DNA of 40,744 nucleotides, taken from assembly GCF_014803725.1 (NCBI RefSeq), contig NZ_JAAVBE010000011.1, positions 3,024 through 43,767 of the forward strand, read 5' to 3'. This document shows positions 27,667-36,646 of this stretch, one piece after another. Position 1 is the stretch's first letter, and every line of letters begins with the position of its first letter. Source of the stretch: Desulfovibrio sp. (GTDB taxonomy: Bacteria; Desulfobacterota; Desulfovibrionia; Desulfovibrionales; Desulfovibrionaceae). The position numbers and the translations under genes were made by a program. The notes under the pieces are model-generated. The model made no database searches. It saw only the letters and a program-made list of their open reading frames with translations, and had not been told where the DNA came from.

Positions 27667-28497
27667 TCAGTCCCAGGAGTCGGCCAGCGCGCGCTCTTTT
27701 TGCGAGAGCAGCGCATACCAGCGGCGGCGCATTTCCATGAAGCAGTTGATGCGCAGCTCGTCACCGGGCCAGGGCCTCTTCACCTCCCAGGGCTTGGGGC
27801 CGTGGAAGTGCACGATATGCGCGGTGTCGAGGCAGTCGGCCTGATAAGGCGGGCGGTTCCAGCGGTCTTCCAGCCTTGTGATGCGCTTGCCGAAAAAATA
27901 GTTGAGCAGGGACTGGTCGAGATTGCCCGCGGCCTCCACATTGGCCCTGGAGAAGGCCAGAAGGTGCCCCACGAGGTCGCGCCGGCGCAGACGATCGAGG
28001 TTGAACAGCGTGACCGCGCTCGAAAAGGTCCAGATGGGAAAGGGCAGGCGCACGGTATAGTGCCGGTCATGGAAGTCATAGCCGAGCTGTTCGTGCTCGT
28101 TGTAGAAGGGCGCGGTGGCCTCGCGCGCCATGCCGAGATAGGCGGGCACGGGCGCCGCGAAGAGCGCGTCCAGCGGCCGAAGGAAGAAGGTGTCCGAATC
28201 GCAGTAGAGCACCGCCGGGTCGTCGGCGAGGTCCGGCACCAGCGCGAGCTCCAGCCGGAGCAGGCAGCCGATGACAGGATGCGTGGAGCGCGGCATGGTC
28301 TCTTTGTTCAGGAGCGGCCGGTAACGGGCCAGCGGGATGCGCTCGGCGTTGACCTCGGCGAGCACATGGGCGTCGTCGCCGCCATAGACGCAGAGCAGGG
28401 GCGCGTCGTCGCCGTGCAGGGCGCGCAGGGAGCGCACCGCAGCCTTGAGCAGCAGCAGGTAACGCGGATTGTCGTCGATGCAGAAGACTGTTTTCAT
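27667..28497 (-). CDS. Glycosyltransferase, family 8-like
   Basis: A 276-residue soluble protein with a GT-A fold pattern. The N-terminus MKTVFCIDDNPRYLLLLKAAV is followed by the metal/nucleotide-sugar DxD motif in VLYCDSDTFFL (about 125-135). A late IVHFHGPKPWE motif is typical of GT8-like enzymes (HFxGxxKPW). It would transfer a sugar from a nucleotide sugar. Its position directly upstream of the flagellin pair suggests flagellin glycosylation, but this is only from context; lipopolysaccharide sugars are the alternative. The start at 28497 opens the conserved region; the longer frame upstream is not protein-like. Confidence 0.8.
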   Translation of the reverse strand: MKTVFCIDDNPRYLLLLKAAVRSLRALHGDDAPLLCVYGGDDAHVLAEVNAERIPLARYRPLLNKETMPRSTHPVIGCLLRLELALVPDLADDPAVLYCDSDTFFLRPLDALFAAPVPAYLGMAREATAPFYNEHEQLGYDFHDRHYTVRLPFPIWTFSSAVTLFNLDRLRRRDLVGHLLAFSRANVEAAGNLDQSLLNYFFGKRITRLEDRWNRPPYQADCLDTAHIVHFHGPKPWEVKRPWPGDELRINCFMEMRRRWYALLSQKERALADSWD

Positions 28498-28616
28498 GGC
28501 GTTTTGGCGGGGCGCCGCCAAATGGCCACGCGCCCTGCCCGAATCTATCAGCCCGTCGCGCCCCCGGCAAGCGCCCTGCCCTTGCGCGGCGTCGCGGCGC
28601 CGCATATACTTCGCCC

Positions 28617-28964
28617 ATGCGAAACACAACGATGTTCCGGCCCGGGCGCCCTTGCGCGGCCCTCGCCCTGGCGCTCCTCCTCGGCGGCCTCCCCGCCTGC
28701 GGCCCCAAGGAGATCGGCCAGGGCAGCTCGCAGGAAAGCACGGGCGCCGGCGGCGGCGCGCCCGCCGCCGAGCTCATGCGCTATCCCATGACCGGGGCCA
28801 ATGTAAGGGAGCGCATGCTCTATCTGCACAACCGGCCCGATGTCATGCAGCAGGTGCAGGACTGGCGCCTGCAGAGCTATCAGCGCATGATGGGCGCCCA
28901 GCCCTCGCCGGAAGACCCGGCCTATCGCGCCGTCCCCAAGCAGCGCAGCCCCTTCAGGCAATAG
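28617..28964 (+). CDS. Small lipoprotein of unknown function
   Basis: A 115-residue protein with a basic start, a hydrophobic stretch and a lipobox LGGLPAC near residues 22-28, so it should be lipidated by Lgt and signal peptidase II. The mature part begins with a low-complexity Gly/Ser/Ala segment, followed by a conserved-looking region VRERMLYLHNRPDVMQQVQDWRLQ. I do not recognise a family. It ends one base before the next gene, so the two are coupled. The start at 28617 has no strong ribosome site; ATG at 28632 is possible. Confidence 0.72.
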   Translation: MRNTTMFRPGRPCAALALALLLGGLPACGPKEIGQGSSQESTGAGGGAPAAELMRYPMTGANVRERMLYLHNRPDVMQQVQDWRLQSYQRMMGAQPSPEDPAYRAVPKQRSPFRQ

Positions 28965-28965
28965 G

Positions 28966-30078
28966 ATGGACCCGGTCACCCATGCCGCCAGCGGGGCCGT
29001 GGCCCTGCTCGCCCTGCCCCGGCGCCCGCTCACGGCCTGGGCCGTGCCCTTGGCCGCGCTCGTCACGGCCTCGCCCGACCTGGACGTGCTCTTCTGCCAC
29101 ACGCCGCTGGAATTTTTGCTCCTCCATCGCGGCATCAGCCATTCCTTCGCGGGCATGCCTTTTTTCGCCCTTGCGCTCGCGCTCTGCTGCTGGCCGCTCT
29201 GGCGCGCCGCCACGCCGGGCCGCTGGAGCTTCGGCCGCGTCTGGCTGCTCTGCTGCGGGCTTTTGCTGCTCCACATCTGGCTCGATGTGGTCACCACCTA
29301 CGGCACCATGGTCTTTTTGCCCTTCTCCCATTACCGGGTGCGCCTCAACAGCGTCTACATCATCGACCTCCTGCTCACCGTGCCCCTGCTCTGGGCGGTG
29401 TGGCGCTGGCGGGCGCGGCGCGGGCTCATCCTGCTGACGCTGGCCTGGATGTTCGTCTATCCCGGCGGCGGCATCGGCATCAACGCCTGGCACACGGCCC
29501 AGTGCCGCGAGCGCTTTCAGGAAGAAGGCCGGCCCGTGAGCCGCCTGCATGTGCTGCCCGACGCCTTCGCGCCCCTGTTCTGGCGCGTCATCTTTGAGGA
29601 GGGCGATACGGTCCGCTCGCAGAGCCTCGACGCCCTGGGCCGGCCGCGCGCCCCTGAAGACAGCTATCCCGCCACGCCGCTCTCCTTGGTGGATGCCATG
29701 TCGCGGCAGTCCGTGGCTTGCGAGACGTATTTCCAGTTCGCCATGCTGCCTGTGATGGATGCCCTGCGCCCGGAGGACGCGCCGCCCTTAATTAAGGATG
29801 GGGCCCACAAGGGCGCCCTGTTCTATGACCTGCGCTTCGGCAGCGGCCTTGCCTTCGTGCGCCGGCTGCTCGCCATGCGCCCCAATGCGGACATTCCCTT
29901 CCAGCTCATGGTGGAGCTGGCCCCGGGGGCCGTGGAGGCGCCCCCCGCCGCCAGCGCGCCCCCGCGCCTCGAGGAGCTTCGCCTGCGCTTTTCGGACAGC
30001 GGCCGCGATTCGCACTGGCATGCGCCCGTGGCCCCCACGCCGCCCAGCTTCTGGCAATGGCTCGTGGGCCTGCGCTGA
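28966..30078 (+). CDS. YdjM-like membrane-bound metal-dependent hydrolase
   Basis: A 370-residue protein opening MDPVTHAASGAVALLALP, with His6 as first metal ligand. Further potential ligands are in ASPDLDVLF and RGISHSFAGMPFF, and in LLLLHIWLDVVTTYGT. This is the YdjM/DUF457 pattern: about five membrane helices (residues 15-190) with conserved His/Asp near the membrane surface. A roughly 180-residue C-terminal soluble part follows, with no motif I know, ending in SFWQWLVGL. The substrate is unknown. It follows the lipoprotein gene by one base and precedes lgt by about 90 bp. Confidence 0.8.
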   Translation: MDPVTHAASGAVALLALPRRPLTAWAVPLAALVTASPDLDVLFCHTPLEFLLLHRGISHSFAGMPFFALALALCCWPLWRAATPGRWSFGRVWLLCCGLLLLHIWLDVVTTYGTMVFLPFSHYRVRLNSVYIIDLLLTVPLLWAVWRWRARRGLILLTLAWMFVYPGGGIGINAWHTAQCRERFQEEGRPVSRLHVLPDAFAPLFWRVIFEEGDTVRSQSLDALGRPRAPEDSYPATPLSLVDAMSRQSVACETYFQFAMLPVMDALRPEDAPPLIKDGAHKGALFYDLRFGSGLAFVRRLLAMRPNADIPFQLMVELAPGAVEAPPAASAPPRLEELRLRFSDSGRDSHWHAPVAPTPPSFWQWLVGLR

Positions 30079-30165
30079 ACCTGACCGCACACTGGAGAGA
30101 CCCGAGCCCATGCCCGCCGCCCTCACCCTGCCTTTCCCCGCCCCCGCCACACCGGGAGGCAACCC

Positions 30166-30948
30166 GTGCTGAGCCCGCGCATCGACCCCGTGGCCATTTC
30201 GCTGGGGCCGCTCCAGCTCCACTGGTATGGCCTCATGTATCTCGTGGGCTTTGTGGTGGGCTGGCTGCTCGGCCGCTGGCGCGCGCGGCGCCCCGGCTCC
30301 GGCTGGACGCCCGCGGACGTGGACGACCTGCTCACCTGCGTCATGCTCGGCGTCATCGTGGGCGGGCGCCTCGGCTACGCGCTCTTTTACGATCTCGGCT
30401 CCTTCCTCAAGGACCCGCTGGAGATCTTCCGCATCTGGCACGGGGGCATGTCCTTCCACGGCGGTCTCCTGGGCGCGGTGGCCGCCTTTTGCTGGTTCGC
30501 GCACAGCCGCAAGCGCAGCTTCCTCCAGGTGTCGGACTTCGTGGCGCCGCTCGTGCCGCAGGCGCTCTTTTTCGGCCGGCTCGGCAACTTCATCAATGGC
30601 GAGCTCTGGGGCAAGGTGAGCGACGTGCCCTGGGCCATGGTCTTCCCCGGGGCCGGGCCCTGGCCGCGCCACCCCTCGCAGCTCTACGAGGCCCTGCTGG
30701 AGGGGCTGGTGCTCTTCGTGGCGCTGTGGGTCTATTCCTCAAAGCCGCGCAAGCCCGGCGCGGTCTCCGGCTTTTTCGCCCTGGGCTACGGCATCGCCCG
30801 CTTCCTCGTGGAGTTCGTGCGCGTGCCCGACGCACACCTGGGCTACCTCGCCTTCGGCTGGCTCACCATGGGGCAGCTGCTCTGCCTGCCGCTCATGGCC
30901 GCGGGCCTGTGGCTCATGCTGCGGCCGGTGCGCCCGGCCAAACGTTGA
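30166..30948 (+). CDS. lgt: Prolipoprotein diacylglyceryl transferase
   Basis: A 260-residue inner-membrane enzyme that transfers diacylglycerol from phosphatidylglycerol to the lipobox Cys of prolipoproteins. [12 protein letters not shown] (about 92-103) contains the essential His, and [15 protein letters not shown] (about 135-149) contains the essential Arg and is the family signature. [13 protein letters not shown] follows. About seven membrane helices are visible. The start is GTG at 30166 with GGGAGG 7 nt upstream. Several lipoproteins in this window (28617, 37297) would be its substrates. Confidence 0.97.
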   Translation: MLSPRIDPVAISLGPLQLHWYGLMYLVGFVVGWLLGRWRARRPGSGWTPADVDDLLTCVMLGVIVGGRLGYALFYDLGSFLKDPLEIFRIWHGGMSFHGGLLGAVAAFCWFAHSRKRSFLQVSDFVAPLVPQALFFGRLGNFINGELWGKVSDVPWAMVFPGAGPWPRHPSQLYEALLEGLVLFVALWVYSSKPRKPGAVSGFFALGYGIARFLVEFVRVPDAHLGYLAFGWLTMGQLLCLPLMAAGLWLMLRPVRPAKR

Positions 30949-31004
30949 CAAGGGCCGCTTCGGCCTTAACTCCCCCCACAGAAACCAACGCCCGGGAGGT
31001 ATCC

Positions 31005-31397
31005 ATGAGCGAAACCGTACTTTGCGCCGTGCCGTCCGAAGCCCCGGGGGGCCTCGACGCCGCGCCCAGCGCCCATTTCGGCCATTGCGCCGCCTATACC
31101 ATCGCCAAGGTGGAAAACGGCCAGATCAGCGATGTGAAAGTCATGCCCAACAACGGCCATGAGCACGGAAGCTGCATCGAGCCGGTCAACGATCTCGCCA
31201 GGGCCGGTGTCACGGCGTTGCTCGCCGGCGGCATGGGCATGCGCCCGCTCAACGCCATGCACGCCGCGGGCATCAAGGTCTACCACGCCACGGGCTTCGC
31301 CACTGTGGCCGATGCCCTCAAGGCCTTTGCCGCGGGCAGCCTCAAGACCTTCGGCGAAGAACAGCTCTGCAAGGGCTGCGGCGGCCATCACCACTAG
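31005..31397 (+). CDS. NifX/NafY-family (dinitrogenase FeMo-cofactor-like) protein
   Basis: A 130-residue single-domain protein of the NifB/NifX cofactor-binding family. SAHFGHCAAYTIAKVENG and LLAGGMGMRPLNAMHAAGIKVY are typical. The C-terminus ends CKGCGGHHH, a likely metal site. Relatives in non-nitrogen-fixing anaerobes are scaffold-type proteins, sometimes near ParA-like MinD genes, which are absent here. The role in this organism is not known. The start follows GGGAGG by 6 nt. A strong bidirectional terminator follows, and lgt lies 56 bp upstream. Confidence 0.83.
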   Translation: MSETVLCAVPSEAPGGLDAAPSAHFGHCAAYTIAKVENGQISDVKVMPNNGHEHGSCIEPVNDLARAGVTALLAGGMGMRPLNAMHAAGIKVYHATGFATVADALKAFAAGSLKTFGEEQLCKGCGGHHH

Positions 31398-31428
31398 GCC
31401 ACGAATCTCCTGCCTGCCCCCACATGCC

Positions 31429-31465
31429 AAAAGCCCCGGATGGTCACGTCAGCCGGGGCTTTTTG
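31429..31465. terminator. Bidirectional terminator
   Basis: AAAAGCCCCGG and CCGGGGCTTTTT form a stem with T runs on both strands. It serves the NifX-like gene on the plus strand and yccF on the minus strand. Confidence 0.85.
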
Positions 31466-31481
31466 ACTGTCAGCGATACTT

Positions 31482-31991
31482 TCAGCGCTGCCCGTCCGTC
31501 GGTGGCGGGGCCTGGCGCGCCGCTGCCGCCGCCTGCTCGCGGGCGGCCCTTTCCTGCGCCGCGCGCTGTTCCGCCGCCTCGGCCACCTGCGCGGGCACGA
31601 TGGTCTTGCCGATGGGGCAGAGCGCCAGCGCCGCGAGCTTCACATGCTGCCACGCGAAGGGGATGCCGATGATGGTCACGGCGCAGGCCGCGGCCCAGGC
31701 GAGGTGCGCGAGGGCGATCCACACGCCGGCGAGCACGAACCAGATGACATTGCCCACCATGCCCCAGAAGCCGGTGCCCACGTCCGGCTGGCCGGTGAGC
31801 ACCTCGCGCGAGACGGGCATCTTGCCAAACGGGCAGAACGCGAACTTGCCGATGACGAAACAGGCCCGCCCCCACGGGATGCCGATGATGGAAATGAAGC
31901 AGAGCACGCCCACGAGCCACCAGGCGAGGCCCATCACGAGCCCGCCCAGGAGGAACCAAAGGACATTGCCGAGAAAATTCAAGACGTGCAT
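31482..31991 (-). CDS. YccF-family inner membrane protein
   Basis: A 169-residue protein with two repeated YccF units. Each starts with a membrane helix (LNFLGNVLWFLLGGL and MVGNVIWFVLAGVWIAL) and has an IIGIP motif followed by a CPFGK or CPIGK motif. The last 40 residues are a charged Ala/Glu/Arg/Gln tail that the E. coli protein lacks. Function is unknown. It begins 36 bp after purM on the same strand, so it is probably in the purM operon. Confidence 0.85.
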   Translation of the reverse strand: MHVLNFLGNVLWFLLGGLVMGLAWWLVGVLCFISIIGIPWGRACFVIGKFAFCPFGKMPVSREVLTGQPDVGTGFWGMVGNVIWFVLAGVWIALAHLAWAAACAVTIIGIPFAWQHVKLAALALCPIGKTIVPAQVAEAAEQRAAQERAAREQAAAAARQAPPPTDGQR

Positions 31992-32027
31992 GAGCCTATC
32001 CTGTGCGCTGACGGCGCTTGCGCCGCT

Positions 32028-33116
32028 TCAGGCGCGCGCGTCGGCGTCGCCCTCAAACTCCACCACCACCTGCTCGCCCTCCTCTCCTTCGGGGCCGCGG
32101 CTGCGCCGGGCGATCTCGCCTATCTGCCACGCGGGCAGATAGGCCCGGATGCGGCTCACCGCCTCCTCGGCCTGGGCCTGCGGCAGGATGAGCACGAAGC
32201 CGATGCCGCAGTTGAAGATCTGGAGCATTTCCGGCCAGCCGAGCCCCCCGGTCTCCTTGAGCCAGCTGAAGACCGGCGGCATCTGCCAGCTCCCGAAGCG
32301 GATGCGCGCCTCCACCTGGCCGGGCAGGATGCGCGGGATATTGTCGTAAAAGCCGCCGCCCGTGATATGCGCCATGCCCTTGATGTTCATGTCGCGCAGA
32401 AGCGGCCGCACGGCCTCCACATAGATGGTCGTCGGCGCGAGGAAGACCTCGGCCACGGTCTTGCCGTCCGCGCCGGGCAGCGGGTCGTCCGGCCCAAGGC
32501 CCGATTCGGCGAGGATCTTGCGCGCGAGCGAATAGCCATTGGAATGCAGCCCGGACGAGGCCACGCCCACCACCGCGTCGCCCACCTGGGTGCCGGAGCC
32601 GTCCACGAGCTTCGCATTGTCCACGAGGCCTACGCAAAAGCCGGCGAGGTCGTATTCGCCGGGGGCGTACATGCCCGGCATCTCGGCGGTCTCCCCGCCC
32701 AGAAGGGCGCAGCCGGCCTGGCGGCAGCCCTCGGCCACGCCGCCCACCACGGCCGCGGCCGTGTCCACGTCGAGCTTGCCGGTGGCGAAATAATCGAGGA
32801 AGAACAGCGGCGCCGCGCCCTGCACGAGGATGTCGTTGGCGCTCATGGCCACGAGGTCGATGCCCACGGTGTCGTGTTTGTTCCAGGCGAAGGCGAGTTT
32901 GAGCTTGGTACCCACGCCGTCCGTGGAGGCCACGAGCACGGGGTCGGCCATGCCCGCGAGGTCGGGACGGAAGAGGCCCCCGAAGCCGCCGATGTCCGCG
33001 AGCACGCCCCGCGTCTGCGTGGAGGCCACCAGCCCCCTGATGCGGCGCACCAGGGCATTGCCCGCCTCGATGTCAACTCCGGCGGCAGTATAGGCACGCG
33101 CGCGGTCACTGGACAT
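32028..33116 (-). CDS. purM: Phosphoribosylformylglycinamidine cyclo-ligase (AIR synthetase)
   Basis: A 362-residue enzyme of purine synthesis that closes the imidazole ring of FGAM using ATP to give AIR. Motifs are [12 protein letters not shown] (ATP site, about 65-76), [31 protein letters not shown] and the C-terminal [16 protein letters not shown]. The start at 33116 has AAGGAGG 5 nt upstream; the open frame continues far upstream but has no such site and is not PurM-like. It is followed by yccF. The promoter region is shared with the divergent secreted-protein gene. Confidence 0.96.
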   Translation of the reverse strand: MSSDRARAYTAAGVDIEAGNALVRRIRGLVASTQTRGVLADIGGFGGLFRPDLAGMADPVLVASTDGVGTKLKLAFAWNKHDTVGIDLVAMSANDILVQGAAPLFFLDYFATGKLDVDTAAAVVGGVAEGCRQAGCALLGGETAEMPGMYAPGEYDLAGFCVGLVDNAKLVDGSGTQVGDAVVGVASSGLHSNGYSLARKILAESGLGPDDPLPGADGKTVAEVFLAPTTIYVEAVRPLLRDMNIKGMAHITGGGFYDNIPRILPGQVEARIRFGSWQMPPVFSWLKETGGLGWPEMLQIFNCGIGFVLILPQAQAEEAVSRIRAYLPAWQIGEIARRSRGPEGEEGEQVVVEFEGDADARA

Positions 33117-33137
33117 GGTTTCCTCCTTGCTCTCTAC

Positions 33138-33166
33138 TGTGTAGCAGAATTTGCCCCGAAGCCCAA
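33138..33166 (-). promoter_or_regulatory. Possible sigma-70 promoter of purM
   Basis: On the minus strand, TTGGGC (33161-33166), 17 bp, TACACA (33138-33143). This is moderate only; it lies 22 bp before the purM start codon. Confidence 0.4.
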
Positions 33167-33201
33167 GCGGCTTTTTCACCGGGGGTGCCAAGCCTTTTTC
33201 A

Positions 33202-33230
33202 TGGACCGCCGCAAACGCCCCTGCTATACT
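33202..33230 (+). promoter_or_regulatory. Possible sigma-70 promoter abutting the secreted-protein gene
   Basis: TGGACC (33202-33207), 17 bp, TATACT (33225-33230). The start codon at 33237 is only 6 bp after the -10 box, so the transcript would begin at or next to the ATG. Confidence 0.45.
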
Positions 33231-33236
33231 CAAAGC

Positions 33237-34472
33237 ATGAAGACTCCCCCTCGCGCCCGCAAGGGCGCACGCCGCGCGGGCGTGGTCCTGCTCGCGCTCC
33301 TTTTCGTGATGGCGGCCAGCCTGGGCGCGGCGTCCGGCGCTTACGCCGCAGAGGCTGCCCGGGAGGTGCCTGCACAGCCCCAGACCTCCACGCAGCAGGC
33401 TACGGCGGCTGCGCCGGCCGCGCAAAACGCGCAGAACAGCCAGGACGGCGCCATCGTCATCAGCAACGACGCCCCGGGCTATAACGGCTATGCCGGCACC
33501 TGGCGCGACCCGGAAACGGGCGACATCGTCACCTCGGTCATCGCGCCGCGCCGCCCGCAGGAACAGACGCAGCAGCCGCCCATCTATGTGGCGCCCCAGA
33601 TCGACCCCAACTGGCCGGCCAACGGCTACGGCAATTCCGGCTGGCCTACTGGCTGGAACGGCGGCGCGACTGGCGGCTGGAACGGCGGCAACCATGGGTG
33701 GAATGGCGGCTGGAGCAACGGCGGAAATTACGGCGGCCAGCCCGGCTGGGGCCAGTCGTGGCGCCCCGGGCAAAACCCGCCCCCTCCCGGCCCGATTCCC
33801 CCCGGCGCAATGGCTCCGGGCATGGGAAGGCCGCCCTCGGCCATGGTACCCCCGGCCGGGCCTTTGCCGCCGCCCCCGCAGTCAGGCCAGCCCGGCGTCC
33901 GTCCGCCGCAGCAACCCGACAAGCCCGGCCCCGGCGGCCTGCCCCTGCCCGACATGCAGCCGGGCATGCAGCCGCCGCAAGGGAGCGGCCAGCCCGGCGC
34001 CGTGCTTCCTCCCGCCAACGGGCCGCAGGGCAACGGACAGCAGGGCAACTGGCAGGGGCCGCCGCCTAACTGGCGCCCCCAGAATTGGCAGCAGGGTTGG
34101 CAGCCCTCCAACTGGCAGCCCCATTGGCAACAACCCGCGGGCCAGTCCGGCGCCTGGCGCCCGTGGGGGCCGGCCGGGGCCGGGAGCGGCGTCAAGGCCT
34201 GGACACCGGGCCAGCCGCCCCACGGCGACTGGCAGCCCCTGAGCTGGAGCCCCGGCCCCGCAGGGGCCGCGAGCGCATGGAATCCGTGGCAGCCGTACGG
34301 CCCGCGACATCCTTATATGATGGGGGGCGCCATGATGGGTTCCATGATGGGCGGCATGCGGCCGGGCATGCGCTGGCCGGGGCGCTTCGCGGCCATGCCG
34401 CAGCTTCCGCCCAATATCACCCGCCATCTTGGGCCCGTGGTGCCGCTCGGCCAGCGCGGAGGACCCCGCTAG
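33237..34472 (+). CDS. Secreted Gly/Trp/Pro/Met-rich low-complexity protein
   Basis: A 411-residue protein with a classic signal peptide (basic start, hydrophobic core about 16-30, cleavage likely after AYA near 37). The mature part has a short ordered-looking segment (about 70-125, [20 protein letters not shown]). Then come GW(N/G)GG repeats (about 140-180), Pro/Gln/Gly-rich stretches, NWQ repeats (about 275-305) and a Met-rich end ([14 protein letters not shown], about 362-375). It should be disordered and extracytoplasmic. The Met cluster could bind metals such as copper, but that is a guess. It has no strong ribosome site, and a promoter-like -10 box sits 6 bp upstream. It ends overlapping the radical SAM gene by one base. 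Confidence 0.8.
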   Translation: MKTPPRARKGARRAGVVLLALLFVMAASLGAASGAYAAEAAREVPAQPQTSTQQATAAAPAAQNAQNSQDGAIVISNDAPGYNGYAGTWRDPETGDIVTSVIAPRRPQEQTQQPPIYVAPQIDPNWPANGYGNSGWPTGWNGGATGGWNGGNHGWNGGWSNGGNYGGQPGWGQSWRPGQNPPPPGPIPPGAMAPGMGRPPSAMVPPAGPLPPPPQSGQPGVRPPQQPDKPGPGGLPLPDMQPGMQPPQGSGQPGAVLPPANGPQGNGQQGNWQGPPPNWRPQNWQQGWQPSNWQPHWQQPAGQSGAWRPWGPAGAGSGVKAWTPGQPPHGDWQPLSWSPGPAGAASAWNPWQPYGPRHPYMMGGAMMGSMMGGMRPGMRWPGRFAAMPQLPPNITRHLGPVVPLGQRGGPR

Positions 34473-35482
34473 TGCGCGCCATGCTCTGGACACCGGACGC
34501 CGAGGCCGCGGACGCGAGCGTCAACTGCTCCCTCTGCGCGCATGCCTGCCATATCAAAGAGGGCACCCACGGCCGCTGCGGCGTGCGCGTCAACCGGCGC
34601 GGCGAGCTCATCACCCTTGTGGGCGACGTGGTCACGTCCGTGGCGCTGGATCCGGTGGAAAAAAAGCCGCTCTACCACTTCCTCCCGGGCAGCAAGACCT
34701 TTTCCGTGGGCAGCGCGGGCTGCAACTTCCACTGCCGCTTCTGCCAGAACCACCAGATCGCCCATGTGCGCCCGGCGAGCACCATCTCCGGCCGCCGCGC
34801 CACGCCCGACACCCTCGCGCGCCTCGCCGCGCAGCAGGCGCCGAGCATGGCCTTCACCTACAACGAGCCCACGGTCTTTTTCGAGCAGATCTACGAGACC
34901 GCCGGCCTCGCCCAGGCGCGGGGGCTCAAGGTCATCCTCGTGAGCAACGGCTTCATGGGGGCCGACCTGCTCCAGTCGCTCAACCGGCGCGTCAACGCGG
35001 CCAATATCGACCTCAAGGCCTTTTCGGACGACTTTTACCACAAGTTCTGCGGCGGCCGCCTCCAGCCCGTGCTCGACAATCTCAAGGCCATAAAAAAGCT
35101 CGGCTGGTGGCTCGAGATCACGACCCTCGTCATCCCGGGCTGCAACGACAACCCGGACGAACTGCGCGCCATGGCCCGCTTCATCCGCGACGAGCTCGGG
35201 CCCGACACGCCCTGGCACCTCTCGGGCTTCCACGGGGCGGCCATGATGGCGGCGCATCCCGCGACCCCGGCCTTCCAGCTCGAAGACCTCTGGCACATGG
35301 GCCGCGAGGAGGGCCTGAACTACGTCTATATCGGCAATGTGCAAAGCCTGCTCGGCGCCTCCACTGTCTGCCCGTCCTGCGGGAGCGTGGTCATCGAGCG
35401 GCGCGGCTACCGCACGCGGCCGGGCAAGGAACCGGGCGTCTGCCCCTCCTGCAAGACCGTCCTCCCTGGGGTGTGGCGGTGA
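34472..35482 (+). CDS. AmrS-type radical SAM enzyme (AmmeMemoRadiSam family)
   Basis: A 336-residue enzyme. The radical SAM Cys triad is C84-X3-C88-X2-C91 in SAGCNFHCRFCQNHQIA. An N-terminal Cys cluster (CSLCAHACHIKEGTHGRCGVR, about 19-39) and a C-terminal zinc ribbon (CPSCGS...CPSCK) match the AmrS / pyruvate-formate-lyase-activating-like family. The reaction is not established for the family. The partners AMMECR1 and Memo are not in this window. The GTG start at 34472 has GGAGG 9 nt upstream and overlaps the previous stop by one base. It overlaps the next gene by 4 bp (GTGA). Confidence 0.88.
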   Translation: MRAMLWTPDAEAADASVNCSLCAHACHIKEGTHGRCGVRVNRRGELITLVGDVVTSVALDPVEKKPLYHFLPGSKTFSVGSAGCNFHCRFCQNHQIAHVRPASTISGRRATPDTLARLAAQQAPSMAFTYNEPTVFFEQIYETAGLAQARGLKVILVSNGFMGADLLQSLNRRVNAANIDLKAFSDDFYHKFCGGRLQPVLDNLKAIKKLGWWLEITTLVIPGCNDNPDELRAMARFIRDELGPDTPWHLSGFHGAAMMAAHPATPAFQLEDLWHMGREEGLNYVYIGNVQSLLGASTVCPSCGSVVIERRGYRTRPGKEPGVCPSCKTVLPGVWR

Positions 35483-35982
35483 TCCTCGTCTATACCGGCG
35501 ACGGCAAGGGCAAGACCAGCGCCTGCGCGGGCCAGGCCCTGCGGGCGCTCGGGCAGGGCATGAGGGTGGCCTTCGGCCAGTTCATGAAGCGGGACTGCGG
35601 CGCCGGCGAGCAGGTCATGCTCCGGCGCCTGCTCGGGCCGAGGTTCCGGCCCGGGGGCCTGGGCTTTCTGCGCCATGAGGAGGAACGCCCCGCCCACCGC
35701 GCAGCCGCGGGGGAACTGATGGCCTGGGCGCGGGAACAGGCGGCCGAGGTGGACATGCTCGTCCTCGACGAAGCGCTGTACGCGCTCGGGGCCGGCATCC
35801 TCACCCGGGGGGAGCTCGCGCCGCTGCTTGCGGGCGCGCACGGGGAAGGCCGGCATCTTGTGCTCTCCGGCCGGGGCCTGCCGGAATGGCTCGCGGAGGA
35901 GGCCGACCTCGTGACGGAAATGCGGGAACGCAAACACCCGTGGCGCAAGGGCATTCCCGCCGCCCGGGGCATCGAGTTCTAG
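35479..35982 (+). CDS. cobO: CobO/BtuR-type corrinoid adenosyltransferase
   Basis: A 167-residue protein opening MILVYTGDGKGKTSACAG with the P-loop GDGKGKT at 7-13. VDMLVLDEALYALGAGIL and a late VLSGRGLPEWLAEEADLVTEM follow the ATP:cob(I)alamin adenosyltransferase (CobA/CobO/BtuR) family, which makes adenosylcobalamin. It is at the short end of the family and lacks the N-terminal extension of enteric CobA. It starts at GTG 35479 inside the AmrS stop codon, so the two are coupled. Whether the coupling reflects a shared pathway is unknown. Confidence 0.88.
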   Translation: MILVYTGDGKGKTSACAGQALRALGQGMRVAFGQFMKRDCGAGEQVMLRRLLGPRFRPGGLGFLRHEEERPAHRAAAGELMAWAREQAAEVDMLVLDEALYALGAGILTRGELAPLLAGAHGEGRHLVLSGRGLPEWLAEEADLVTEMRERKHPWRKGIPAARGIEF

Positions 35983-35984
35983 CC

Positions 35985-36584
35985 GTGCGCCGCCCCGCCC
36001 TTTCCGCCTGCCGCGCCCGGCGCCCGCGCGCCCTCCCGGCCCGCGACATTGCCGAGGCGGCGCTCACGGTCTATGTGGCCGGCTCCTTCAAGCACAAGCA
36101 CGGCGTGCGCCTCCTGGGCCGGGAGCTGCGGGCCTTGGGCTGCCGCATCCTCGACTGGACGGAAAAGGCGGCGCCGCCCCCGGGCCTCACCCCGCAGGAA
36201 CGGCGCGCGTGGATGGATACGGACAGGGCCGGCGGCTCGGTGTTCGCCTTCTGCCGCGACGCCTGCCTCACTGCCGACCTCGTCATCTATTACGGCGCCT
36301 CAGGGCAGGACGCCGGCGTGGAGGTGGGCCTCGCGGCCGCGGCCGGCGTGCCGGTACTCGGCATCCGCGGGCCGCTGGAGGCGCCGGGCCTCATGCTCCA
36401 CGGCGCGGGCACGGCCTGGGTGGACAGCGTGGAGGAGGCCCTGGAGCTTACCGCACGCCTCGTGCAACTGCTCAGCGAACCCGCGGCGGCGCTGCCCCGG
36501 CGCCGCGGCCCCCTGCGCCGCCTCGCCGAGGCCCTGCTGGCGCGGCGGGGGCCCGCTGTGGACATCATCCCCGGCCGGGAATAA
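35985..36584 (+). CDS. Nucleoside 2-deoxyribosyltransferase-like protein
   Basis: A 199-residue protein from a GTG start at 35985, two bases after the cobO stop; no ATG lies before conserved sequence. After a basic 30-residue lead, the core LTVYVAGSFKHKHGVRLLGREL (about 30-50) and ADLVIYYGASGQDAGVEVGLAAAAGVPVLGIRG (about 104-135) resemble the Rossmann-like nucleoside 2-deoxyribosyltransferase / DUF4406 fold. Such proteins act on nucleoside or nucleotide glycosidic bonds. The true substrate is unknown, and the lead may be non-native if translation starts further in. The C-terminus is Arg-rich. Confidence 0.62.
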   Translation: MRRPALSACRARRPRALPARDIAEAALTVYVAGSFKHKHGVRLLGRELRALGCRILDWTEKAAPPPGLTPQERRAWMDTDRAGGSVFAFCRDACLTADLVIYYGASGQDAGVEVGLAAAAGVPVLGIRGPLEAPGLMLHGAGTAWVDSVEEALELTARLVQLLSEPAAALPRRRGPLRRLAEALLARRGPAVDIIPGRE

Positions 36585-36646
36585 AATCCGCTTGGCGCGG
36601 GTGTTCCGCGCCCTCATGCACCATCAAATCCCCGAGGGTCAAGAAT

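Noticed and set aside
30079..30165. A short reading frame (from ATG near 30111) between the YdjM-like gene and lgt
   Set aside because: It is tiny, Pro-rich and without a ribosome site; nothing supports translation.
32028..33773. A long purM frame extending upstream to 33773
   Set aside because: The added 219 codons overlap the secreted-protein gene on the other strand. The ATG at 33116 has an ideal ribosome site and matches the family length.
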